Of a stretch of 9,849 nucleotides of DNA, positions 1 through 6,393 are shown piece after piece. This stretch comes from Burkholderiaceae bacterium (GTDB taxonomy: Bacteria > Pseudomonadota > Gammaproteobacteria > Burkholderiales > Burkholderiaceae_C): assembly GCA_017853735.1 (NCBI GenBank), contig JAFMJA010000086.1, positions 1 to 9,849 of the forward strand. Direction: 5' to 3'. Every line of letters starts with the position of its first letter. Position 1 is the stretch's first letter. Position numbers and translations under genes: made by a program. Below the pieces are notes generated by a model. That model was given only the letters and a program-made list of their open reading frames with translations, made no database searches and was not told the origin of the DNA.

Positions 1-15
1 GTGCTCTTCCGATCT
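1..15 (+). other. Residual Illumina adapter sequence at contig end
   Basis: The first 15 bases, GTGCTCTTCCGATCT, are identical to the 3' end of the standard Illumina TruSeq read-2 adapter. The leading GT fits the read-2 version; the last 13 bases are shared by both adapters. Immediately after it, sequence that fits the neighbouring molybdenum hydroxylase begins in frame. The adapter bases happen to give a GTG codon and five in-frame codons (M-L-F-R-S), which could be mistaken for a gene start. These bases should be treated as non-biological. Confidence 0.93.
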
Positions 16-1104
16 ATCGACTACGACAGCTTTCGTCGCAGTCAGAAGGCGTCATTGGCGCAGTCGCGTTACCTCGGGCTGGGTATCTGTACGGTGGTGG
101 AATCCACCACCTATGGCTCCAAGTTCTACAAGTCAGCCGGAATTCCCGGCTCTGGTCATGAGGCTGCCTGGATTCGCATCGAGCCCTCTGGGGTTGTCAA
201 CGCCTCGGTAGGCTTGGGCCCCACCGGCCAGGGATACGAAACCTCTTTGTCCCACGCGGTGGCTGAAGGTCTGGGCGTGCCTTTGACGCAGGTGCGTGTG
301 CTGCTGGGGAATACCGACATTGCGCCTTATGGCATGGGAAGCCGTGGGGCCCGGGGTGGCACAGCGGGTGGTGGCACCCTTGTGTTGTGCGCTCGTCAGG
401 CGCAGTCACATGTGTTGGCAATTGCGCGCCACCAACTAGGACTTGCTGAGGATGTCCCCCTGCGCATGTTGGATGCGCGCGTTCAACGCAAACAAGAAGA
501 TGACTGGCAAGACACCCGTCTGAGCCTGGCGGATATCGCGCGACAAGCCTACCTGGACCCTACCAGCCTGCCCGCTGGTATGAGCCCGGGTTTGGAGTTT
601 CACCAGACTTACGACCCGCCCCCGATGACTTATTCCAACTCCACGCATGTCTGTGAAGTTGAAGTGATGGCTGAAACGGGCGCGGTGCACATCAGGCGGT
701 ATGTGGTGGCAGAAGACTGCGGCACGGTGTTGAGCCCTGTGGTGGTCGAAGGGCAGCAACTGGGGGCAATTGCCATGGGCCTGTCAGGGACCTTGTTTGA
801 GCATGTGGAGTACGACGCCAACGGCCAGAATCTGACCGGTACCCTGGCCGATTACCTGGTGGCCACAGCCAGTGAGTTGCCACATATCCAGATTCTTTCC
901 ATGCACACGCCCAATCGGCGAACCCCAGCCGGGATCAAGGGCATGGCCGAGGGGGGGGTGATGGGTGCGATCGGGGCGCTATCCAACGCTGTGGCTGATG
1001 CCCTGGCGCCCCTGGGCGTCAAGGTGGAAAAACAACCCCTGACACCCATGTATTTACGCGCTCTGATTCGCGCGGCAACAGTTTCAAACAAGGAAACAGC
1101 ATGA
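16..1104 (+). CDS. Molybdopterin-binding hydroxylase large subunit (CoxL/xanthine dehydrogenase family), C-terminal part only
   Basis: This is the C-terminal ~360 residues of a molybdenum hydroxylase large subunit; family members are usually about 750-800 residues, so more than half is missing upstream. These enzymes hydroxylate or oxidise small molecules such as CO, aldehydes, purines or N-heterocycles, working with FAD and 2Fe-2S subunits. Numbering from base 1, a cofactor-binding GQGYET segment is near residues 77-82, followed by a glycine-rich loop (GSRGARGGTAGGG). Near the C terminus is KGMAEGG, whose Glu317 sits where the family has its catalytic glutamate. The active-site loop that separates true CO dehydrogenase from its relatives lies in the missing part, so the substrate is unknown. 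No start codon is assigned because the apparent GTG start is adapter. An 8-G run at 951-958 does not break the frame. The stop overlaps the next start by 4 bases (ATGA), which suggests translational coupling. Confidence 0.9.
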   Translation: MDYDSFRRSQKASLAQSRYLGLGICTVVESTTYGSKFYKSAGIPGSGHEAAWIRIEPSGVVNASVGLGPTGQGYETSLSHAVAEGLGVPLTQVRVLLGNTDIAPYGMGSRGARGGTAGGGTLVLCARQAQSHVLAIARHQLGLAEDVPLRMLDARVQRKQEDDWQDTRLSLADIARQAYLDPTSLPAGMSPGLEFHQTYDPPPMTYSNSTHVCEVEVMAETGAVHIRRYVVAEDCGTVLSPVVVEGQQLGAIAMGLSGTLFEHVEYDANGQNLTGTLADYLVATASELPHIQILSMHTPNRRTPAGIKGMAEGGVMGAIGALSNAVADALAPLGVKVEKQPLTPMYLRALIRAATVSNKETA

Positions 1105-1973
1105 GCAATAACAAGGCGGCCATCGGCTTCATCGGCTTGGGCAATATGGGCGGCCACATGGCGGGCCATCTTCTGGCGGCTGGCCATCCGCTTTTTGTAT
1201 TCAACCGCTCTCGTCAAAGAGCCGCAGAACTGATCAGCCGTGGCGCCCAGTGGTGCGCCTCCCCCGGGGAAGTGGCATCCCGGGTCCAGGTGGTGATCAC
1301 CATGGTGGGCTACCCCCATGATGTGGAGCAGGTCTACCTCGGTGAGAACGGGATCTTGGCTAACGCCCACAAGGCCCTGCTGATCGACATGACCACCTCC
1401 AGTCCGGAGTTGGCGGTACGCATTGCGGCTGCTGCGGACAAGACAGGCTGCCGTTCGGTGGATGCGCCTGTCTCTGGGGGGGATATCGGCGCGCGCGATG
1501 CCAAGCTGTCCATCATGGTGGGCGGCTCGCAGGCAGCTTTTGATGAAGCCTTGCCCATACTGCAGTTGATGGGCGCGAACATCGTGCTGCAAGGCGGCCC
1601 TGGCGCTGGTCAGCACACCAAGATGTGCAATCAGATCGTGATTGCCTCCACCATCATGGGCGTCAGCGAAGGCTTGGCCTATGCCAAAAAATCAGGTCTC
1701 GATCCAGCCACTGTGCTCAAGTCGATTGGTGGTGGTGCCGCCTCCGGATTTCAACTGACTGTGATGGGCGGCAAGATGATTGCTGGAGACTTCGCGCCCG
1801 GCTTCTTTATCGAACATTTCATCAAGGACCTGGGCATTGCCTTGGCCGAAGCGCAAAGGATGCAGCTGGACTTGCCAGGCCTTACGCTGGCGCGCAAGCT
1901 TTTTCAGGGTCTGGCTGAACAGGGCATGGCGCGGCTGGGTACCCAGTCGCTGATCAAGCACTATGGAGGCTAA
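1101..1973 (+). CDS. NAD(P)-dependent beta-hydroxyacid dehydrogenase (3-hydroxyisobutyrate dehydrogenase family)
   Basis: This 290-residue protein has the usual length of the 3-hydroxyisobutyrate dehydrogenase / tartronate semialdehyde reductase family, which interconverts beta-hydroxyacids and their semialdehydes with NAD(P). Visible motifs are the Rossmann loop GLGNMG (12-17), the substrate-binding DAPVSGG (121-127), the catalytic lysine Lys174 in HTKMCNQ, and a second conserved KDLGIAL segment toward the C terminus. The TMVGYPHDVE stretch resembles the YkwC-like branch, but I cannot assign a substrate. An AAGGA ribosome-binding site at 1090-1094 lies 6 bases before the ATG. The gene overlaps the molybdenum hydroxylase gene by 4 bases and is 3 bases from the CoxG-type gene, so the three are probably co-transcribed. 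By inference it handles a hydroxyacid or semialdehyde made downstream of the hydroxylase reaction. Confidence 0.92.
   Translation: MSNNKAAIGFIGLGNMGGHMAGHLLAAGHPLFVFNRSRQRAAELISRGAQWCASPGEVASRVQVVITMVGYPHDVEQVYLGENGILANAHKALLIDMTTSSPELAVRIAAAADKTGCRSVDAPVSGGDIGARDAKLSIMVGGSQAAFDEALPILQLMGANIVLQGGPGAGQHTKMCNQIVIASTIMGVSEGLAYAKKSGLDPATVLKSIGGGAASGFQLTVMGGKMIAGDFAPGFFIEHFIKDLGIALAEAQRMQLDLPGLTLARKLFQGLAEQGMARLGTQSLIKHYGG
1965..1969 (+). promoter_or_regulatory. Ribosome-binding site of the coxG-type gene
   Basis: GGAGG lies inside the last codons of the dehydrogenase gene and 7 bases before the ATG at 1977. It supports that ATG as the start and shows that translation can re-initiate across the 3-base gap. 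Confidence 0.75.
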
Positions 1974-1976
1974 GCC

Positions 1977-2573
1977 ATGGCGGTCGAATTTTCTGGTGAA
2001 CAACGTATTGCAGCGACCCAACAACGGGTATGGGCTGCGCTGAACGACCCCCTCATGCTCAAAGCCAGCATTCCTGGCTGCAAGGAGCTCGACAGATTGT
2101 CTGACACCGAATTCGGCGCCATTGTGGTTGCCAGGGTGGGCCCGATCGCGGCCACATTCCGGGGCAATGTGGAACTGAGCGAACTGGACCCACCCAACGC
2201 GTACACGCTCACTGGACGTGGCCAGGGTGGGGCTGCGGGCTTTGCCAAGATGACCGCTCATGTCAAATTGCATGAAGAGGAGGGTCAGACCGTGCTGTCT
2301 TACCAGGCCAGTGCCGATATCGGCGGCAAGCTTGCCAGCGTGGGCAGCCGCCTGATCCAATCAGTGGCACAGAAGACCGCGGATGATTTTTTTGCCGCTT
2401 TTGCCCAACAGCTGGGCGGGGGGGCCGTCCAGGCCTTGGCTCGTACTGAATTGAGCCCGCCATCCAGCCAAACGCCAGCGGGCGGCATGGGCGCGCCGGT
2501 GCCAGCCTGGCTGGTGGTGTTTGGCACGGGCCTGGGATTGGCCCTGGGCTACTGCCTGGCCCTTTTGCGCTGA
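1977..2573 (+). CDS. coxG: CoxG-type SRPBCC protein with C-terminal membrane anchor
   Basis: This 198-residue protein is related to carbon monoxide dehydrogenase subunit G. The SRPBCC domain covers about residues 1-145. It includes the family signature IPGCKEL near 37-43 and a GGKLASVGSRLIQ...ADDFFAAF region at about 118-142. A Pro/Ser/Gly-rich linker follows, then a hydrophobic helix of about 20 residues (roughly 175-197) ending in Arg at the very C terminus, consistent with a tail anchor. In Oligotropha, CoxG recruits CO dehydrogenase to the cytoplasmic membrane. By analogy this protein could tether the adjacent molybdenum hydroxylase to the membrane and its electron acceptors, but that is inference. 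It is the last gene of the + strand unit and converges on the CnoX-like gene with 9 bases between stop codons. Confidence 0.9.
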   Translation: MAVEFSGEQRIAATQQRVWAALNDPLMLKASIPGCKELDRLSDTEFGAIVVARVGPIAATFRGNVELSELDPPNAYTLTGRGQGGAAGFAKMTAHVKLHEEEGQTVLSYQASADIGGKLASVGSRLIQSVAQKTADDFFAAFAQQLGGGAVQALARTELSPPSSQTPAGGMGAPVPAWLVVFGTGLGLALGYCLALLR

Positions 2574-2582
2574 ACGGGCGCC

Positions 2583-3539
2583 CTAGTTGAGCGCCATGCT
2601 CAGCTTGCGCCGGTAGGCCGAAACCAAAGCGCTTTGCTCGTCCTGCTGCACCGAGCTGTGGCCAGCCAGCTCGATGCCCCCGGCACTTTTGCTGGTGGTT
2701 TCTGGGCTGGCCTTGGGCTTGGGCGGGGAGAGCAACTCCAGCACGGCCACAAAAGTCTTGCGCGGAGCCTCTTCATCCCATTTTTTGTCGCGCATGATGA
2801 TCTCCAGCAACTCATCCAGGGCGGCCAGCCATTCCTTGTGGGCAATGAGAACGCGCGCCTTGGCAAAGCGCGATTCGAAGTCGCGTTTGTTGGCGTTGAT
2901 TTTTTCGTCAAACTGAGCCAGGGTCCAGCGCCCACGCGGATCATTGGCTGAAAACTCCAGGGCGTTGAGCCATTGCTGCAAGGCCTCAAAGCGCTGTTGC
3001 ACCGGGATTTGCGCCAGTGCAGGCGCCAGAACGCCCGCGGCTTCGGCCAGCATTTCTGCGCCCAGCAGCAGCTTGACGTAGTCATGGCGAAGGTCATCGT
3101 TGCCAGGGTCGGTTGCCAAAGCCTGGGCCAGGCGCGCCATGGCGCTGTCCACATCGCCAGACTCCAGGTGTTCATGAGCTTCTTGCGCTTCCGCCTGAGC
3201 CTGCAAGGCCTCGTCACTGGGCAGATGCTTGTCCAGGAATTCCCGCAGCTTGCCTTCGGGCAAAGCGCCCATGAAGCCATCCGCCGGCTTGCCGTCAACC
3301 ATCAGCACGCAGGTCGGGATGCTACGGATGCCAAAGGCTCCAGCCAGTTCCTGCTGCTCATCGGAGTTGACCTTGGCCAGAATAAAGCGCCCGCCATAGT
3401 CGACCTCCAGCTTTTCCAGGATCGGCCCCAGCGACTTGCACGGGCCGCACCAGGGTGCCCAGAAGTCAACCAGAACAGGCACGGTCATCGAGGCTTGGAG
3501 CACCTCGGTTTGAAAGTTTTCGGTAGTAATGTCTAGCAT
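2583..3539 (-). CDS. cnoX: CnoX/YbbN-type thioredoxin-TPR co-chaperone with CGPC active site
   Basis: This 318-residue protein has an N-terminal thioredoxin fold (about 1-107) with the redox motif WCGPC (30-34) and cis-proline Pro75 in SIPT. An alpha-helical TPR-like region follows (about 108-270), and the C terminus ends in the family's YRRKL box (309-313). E. coli CnoX (YbbN) has SQHC instead of CGPC. It protects proteins from over-oxidation and hands them to GroEL and DnaK. The intact CxxC here suggests a redox-active version like that described in Caulobacter. Residues 271-302 are a low-complexity Pro/Lys/Ser linker between the last TPR helices and the YRRKL box, absent from the E. coli form as far as I recall. 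I chose the ATG at 3539 because the thioredoxin domain starts immediately after it; no strong ribosome-binding site is seen. It is transcribed alone, divergent from purE. Confidence 0.92.
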   Translation of the reverse strand: MLDITTENFQTEVLQASMTVPVLVDFWAPWCGPCKSLGPILEKLEVDYGGRFILAKVNSDEQQELAGAFGIRSIPTCVLMVDGKPADGFMGALPEGKLREFLDKHLPSDEALQAQAEAQEAHEHLESGDVDSAMARLAQALATDPGNDDLRHDYVKLLLGAEMLAEAAGVLAPALAQIPVQQRFEALQQWLNALEFSANDPRGRWTLAQFDEKINANKRDFESRFAKARVLIAHKEWLAALDELLEIIMRDKKWDEEAPRKTFVAVLELLSPPKPKASPETTSKSAGGIELAGHSSVQQDEQSALVSAYRRKLSMALN

Positions 3540-3563
3540 AGGAACGACTTGATGGCAAAAAAG

Positions 3564-3569
3564 TAAAAT
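3564..3569 (+). promoter_or_regulatory. purE: Possible -10 element upstream of purE
   Basis: TAAAAT lies in an AT-rich patch of the 96-base divergent gap between cnoX and purE, 66 bases before the purE ATG. No good -35 hexamer is found at the proper distance, so this is only a candidate. Confidence 0.3.
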
Positions 3570-3635
3570 TCAGGGTCTGATCACATGATCGGCGCGGGCG
3601 ACACCCAACCGGCATGTCGACCGATCCGCAATATT

Positions 3636-4127
3636 ATGAAAACACTTATCGGCGTTGTCATGGGCTCCAGTTCTGACTGGGACACCATGCAGCATGCAGT
3701 CCAGATTCTCCACCACTTTGGTATCGGGCACGAAGCCCGCGTGGTTTCTGCCCATCGCATGCCGGACGATATGTTTGCCTATGCTGAAAGCGCGGTTGAG
3801 CGTGGTCTCAAAGCCATCATCGCCGGCGCGGGCGGCGCGGCCCATTTGCCGGGCATGCTGGCGGCCAAAACCACCGTGCCGGTGCTGGGCGTGCCGGTGC
3901 AGAGCAAGGCTTTGTCGGGCGTCGACTCCCTGCACAGCATTGTGCAGATGCCCAAAGGCATTCCGGTGGCGACTTTTGCGATCGGCCCAGCCGGCGCGGC
4001 CAACGCTGCCCTGTTTGCGGTGGCCATGTTGGCGTTGGATGACCCGGACTTGCGCACCAAGCTGCAAGCCTATCGCAGCGAACAGACCGAGATCGCACGC
4101 CACATGACCCTGCCGCCAGCGCTCTGA
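3636..4127 (+). CDS. purE: N5-carboxyaminoimidazole ribonucleotide mutase (class I PurE)
   Basis: PurE converts N5-CAIR to CAIR in de novo purine synthesis, acting directly after PurK in the cytoplasm. The 163-residue protein is nearly all signature: MGSSSDWDTM (9-18), SAHRMPD (38-44) with catalytic His40, AGAGGAAHLPGM, and the SGVDSLHSIVQMPKG segment. It is class I because a PurK partner follows and the length fits. The frame is open upstream to an ATG at 3585, which would add 17 residues (MIGAGDTQPACRPIRNI). I prefer 3636 because the conserved beta-strand (KTLIGVVMGSSSD) begins right after it, as in other PurE proteins. Neither start has a clear ribosome-binding site. purK begins 2 bases after the stop, so the two are one operon. 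Confidence 0.96.
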   Translation: MKTLIGVVMGSSSDWDTMQHAVQILHHFGIGHEARVVSAHRMPDDMFAYAESAVERGLKAIIAGAGGAAHLPGMLAAKTTVPVLGVPVQSKALSGVDSLHSIVQMPKGIPVATFAIGPAGAANAALFAVAMLALDDPDLRTKLQAYRSEQTEIARHMTLPPAL

Positions 4128-4129
4128 CC

Positions 4130-5305
4130 ATGACGCGTCAGATCATCCTTCCCGGCGCCATGGTCAACGGGCAGCCCGCCACGCTCGGGGTCATGGGCGG
4201 CGGGCAACTGGGCCGCATGTTTGTGCAGGCTGCGCAGCGTATGGGCTACTTCACCGCGGTGCTTGACCCTGATGCTGTCAGCCCGGCGGGTCTGCTCAGC
4301 CACCACCATGTCCGGGCTGATTACCTGGACGAGCAGGGACTGGCCCAACTGATGCAGCGCTGTGCGGCCATCACCACCGAATTTGAAAATGTCCCCGCGC
4401 CGGCCTTGCGGACCCTGGGCGCGCAGCGCCCGGTGGCCCCTTCAGCCGATGCGGTGGCGATCGCCCAGGACCGGGCCAAGGAAAAAGCGCATTTCATCAA
4501 GTGTGGTGTGCCAGTGGCGCCTCATGCGCTCATTGAGTCAGATGCGCACTTGGCAGCAGTGCAGGAGGCGCTGTTGCCCGGCATCCTGAAAACTGCGCGT
4601 CTGGGTTATGACGGCAAGGGCCAGCAGCGGGTGCAGACGCGTGCCGAGCTGGCTGCCGCCTGGGAGGCACTCCAGCGTGTTCCCTGCGTGTTGGAAAAAA
4701 TGTTGCCGCTCAAGGCGGAATGCTCGGTGATTGTGGCGCGCGGCTGGGATGGCCAGATGGTGCATTTTCCAGTCCAGCGCAATCTGCATCGGGATGGCAT
4801 TCTGGCGGTGACCGAGGTCTATCCAGGCAATATTCCTTCTGTCCTGGCTGATCAGGCGATTGCGGCCACCCGCTCGGTGGCGGACGGGCTGCACTATGTG
4901 GGCGTGCTGTGCGTGGAATTTTTCATTCTCCAGGACGACACGCTGGTGGTCAACGAGATGGCGCCGCGCCCGCACAACAGTGGCCACTACAGCCTGGATG
5001 CGTGCGACCAGTCCCAGTTCGACCTGCAGGTGCGCACCTTGGCCGGACTGCCGCTGGTGCCGCCGCGTCCCTATTGCCCCAGCATCATGCTTAACCTGCT
5101 GGGTGATGTCTGGCTGGCATTCAACGATGTACCACCTTGGGACAAGGTGCTTGCCCTCAGTGGGGTACACCTGCACCTGTATGGCAAGCTCAAGGCCGGC
5201 AAAGGCCGCAAGATGGGCCACCTCAACATCACGGGCAACACCGTGGAGGAAGTGCGCCAGACCGCGCTGGCGGCTGCGCAAATGCTGGGTATCGCCCCCT
5301 TCTGA
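4130..5305 (+). CDS. purK: N5-carboxyaminoimidazole ribonucleotide synthase (PurK)
   Basis: PurK uses ATP and bicarbonate to carboxylate AIR to N5-CAIR, the substrate of the neighbouring PurE. This 391-residue ATP-grasp protein is somewhat longer than E. coli PurK (about 355). Motifs in order are the N-terminal nucleotide/AIR-binding loop MGGGQLGRM (22-30), TEFENVP (83-89), LKTARLGYDGKGQ in the ATP-grasp lid, and the metal/substrate segment VNEMAPRPHNSGHYS (274-288). All key residues look intact. The ATG at 4130, 2 bases after purE, is the natural start; an internal ATG ten codons later is possible, and neither has a clear ribosome-binding site. The threonylcarbamoyl-AMP synthase gene follows after 11 bases on the same strand and is probably co-transcribed. 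Confidence 0.97.
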   Translation: MTRQIILPGAMVNGQPATLGVMGGGQLGRMFVQAAQRMGYFTAVLDPDAVSPAGLLSHHHVRADYLDEQGLAQLMQRCAAITTEFENVPAPALRTLGAQRPVAPSADAVAIAQDRAKEKAHFIKCGVPVAPHALIESDAHLAAVQEALLPGILKTARLGYDGKGQQRVQTRAELAAAWEALQRVPCVLEKMLPLKAECSVIVARGWDGQMVHFPVQRNLHRDGILAVTEVYPGNIPSVLADQAIAATRSVADGLHYVGVLCVEFFILQDDTLVVNEMAPRPHNSGHYSLDACDQSQFDLQVRTLAGLPLVPPRPYCPSIMLNLLGDVWLAFNDVPPWDKVLALSGVHLHLYGKLKAGKGRKMGHLNITGNTVEEVRQTALAAAQMLGIAPF

Positions 5306-5316
5306 GATCGGCGCGC

Positions 5317-6309
5317 ATGATTCTTGACGGTCAGGACTCGGCAGCGATTGAAGCCGCGGCGCAGGCTTTGCGCCGGGGCGAGCTGATCGGCCTGCCCACT
5401 GAAACGGTGTATGGCCTGGGTGCCGATGCATGCAGCGATGCGGCGGTGGCCAAAGTGTTTGCGCTAAAGGGGCGGCCGGCGGACCACCCCCTGATCGTCC
5501 ATGTGGCCGATGTGGCCGGGGTCGATGACTTCGCCGGCGCAGTGCCTGGATTTGCCCGCGCACTGATGCAACGTTTCTGGCCCGGCCCGCTGACGCTGAT
5601 CCTGCCGCGCAAACTGGATGTGGGCGCCATGGTCGCGGGCGGGCAGGACTCGATTGGCCTGCGCTGCCCCTCGCATCCGGTGGCGCAAGCCTTGCTGCGT
5701 GCCGCGCAAGCCCTGGGCGTCCATGGTGTGGCAGCGCCGAGTGCCAACAAGTTTGGTCGGGTCAGCCCGACCACTGCCCATCATGTGCGTGATGAGTTTG
5801 GCGACGCGCTGCTGGTGCTCGATGGCGGCGCTTGCGCGGTTGGCATCGAGTCCACCATCATCGACTGCACCCGGGGCGCCCCGGTGCTGTTGCGACCGGG
5901 CCAAATTACCTGGGACCAGGTTTTGTCAACCTGTGGCCCGACGGTGAGTGGCCAAGCGGCGCTTGCCCAGCCAGCGCCGCGGGCATCCGGCACGCTGGAG
6001 TCGCACTATGCGCCCAACGCCCAGGTGCGCCTGATGGAGACCGACCAACTTCAGGTGGCGCTGGATCTGCTGGGCAAGCAGGCCGATACCCTGTCGCTGG
6101 CCGTCTATGCCCGAACACCAGTGCGTCTGCCTTCGCCCCGGGTGCTTCTGCGGCGCATGCCCATCCAGGCGGATGCAGCCGCGCACCAACTGTTTGCGGT
6201 TCTGCGCGAGCTCGATGCCAAGGGCTTGAAGCTGATCTGGATCGAAATGCCGCCGGCCTCAACCGATTGGGCGGGGGTGCGCGACCGTCTGGTACGGGCG
6301 GCGGCCTGA
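5317..6309 (+). CDS. tsaC: Threonylcarbamoyl-AMP synthase, Sua5 type (YrdC domain plus Sua5 domain)
   Basis: The enzyme makes threonylcarbamoyl-AMP from threonine, bicarbonate and ATP, the first step of the universal t6A37 modification of ANN-decoding tRNAs. The 330-residue length marks it as the longer Sua5 form rather than the ~190-residue TsaC form. The YrdC catalytic domain spans about 8-205. Motifs are PTETVYGLGADA (27-38), KGRP with Lys51 and Arg53, WPGPLTLIL (88-96), and SANKFG (142-147). After a linker, SGTLESHYAP (224-233) opens the C-terminal Sua5 domain, which runs to the end. I chose the ATG at 5317 because it lies 11 bases after the purK stop and just before the first conserved helix. 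The open frame runs further upstream, but only inside purK. TsaB, another t6A protein, is encoded 1.6 kb downstream. Confidence 0.95.
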   Translation: MILDGQDSAAIEAAAQALRRGELIGLPTETVYGLGADACSDAAVAKVFALKGRPADHPLIVHVADVAGVDDFAGAVPGFARALMQRFWPGPLTLILPRKLDVGAMVAGGQDSIGLRCPSHPVAQALLRAAQALGVHGVAAPSANKFGRVSPTTAHHVRDEFGDALLVLDGGACAVGIESTIIDCTRGAPVLLRPGQITWDQVLSTCGPTVSGQAALAQPAPRASGTLESHYAPNAQVRLMETDQLQVALDLLGKQADTLSLAVYARTPVRLPSPRVLLRRMPIQADAAAHQLFAVLRELDAKGLKLIWIEMPPASTDWAGVRDRLVRAAA

Positions 6310-6343
6310 ACAAAAGTTTGCCTGCAGTCGTTGCGTGCAAGCG

Positions 6344-6371
6344 AGTGTGGTTCTGCCAGTGTGGTTCTGCC
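6344..6371 (+). repeat. Perfect 14-bp tandem duplication
   Basis: The unit AGTGTGGTTCTGCC occurs twice head to tail (6344-6357 and 6358-6371), followed by two bases (AG) of a third copy. It sits in the 84-base gap between the convergent ends of the tsaC-type and dacB genes. It makes no obvious hairpin and no coding frame. It looks like a replication-slippage duplication; no function is evident. Confidence 0.9.
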
Positions 6372-6393
6372 AGCCAAACTCAGCCTGAGCGCA

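Noticed and set aside
951..958. Run of eight G as a possible frameshift in the hydroxylase gene
   Set aside because: The frame continues normally through the catalytic Glu segment and the conserved helix after it, so no base appears lost or gained.
852..1616. Long open frame on the - strand (254 residues) across the hydroxylase/dehydrogenase junction
   Set aside because: It lies opposite two genes with clear family motifs, has no recognisable domain, and is explained by the high GC content.
1692..2360. 222-residue open frame on the - strand opposite the dehydrogenase and CoxG genes
   Set aside because: It is antisense to two well-supported genes, with no family resemblance and no ribosome-binding site.
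2973..3536. 187-residue open frame on the + strand opposite cnoX
   Set aside because: It is a shadow of the thioredoxin-TPR gene; the opposite strand carries WCGPC and the YRRKL box.
4538..5563. 341-residue open frame on the - strand opposite purK and the tsaC-type gene
   Set aside because: The composition is His/Arg/Gln-rich as expected for antisense of a GC-rich gene, and no motif is seen; purK and the synthase are clearly real.
6374..6393. Short inverted repeat CTCAG/CTGAG as a terminator for the convergent genes
   Set aside because: The stem is only 5 bases with a one-base loop and no T-run follows, so it is not a credible terminator.
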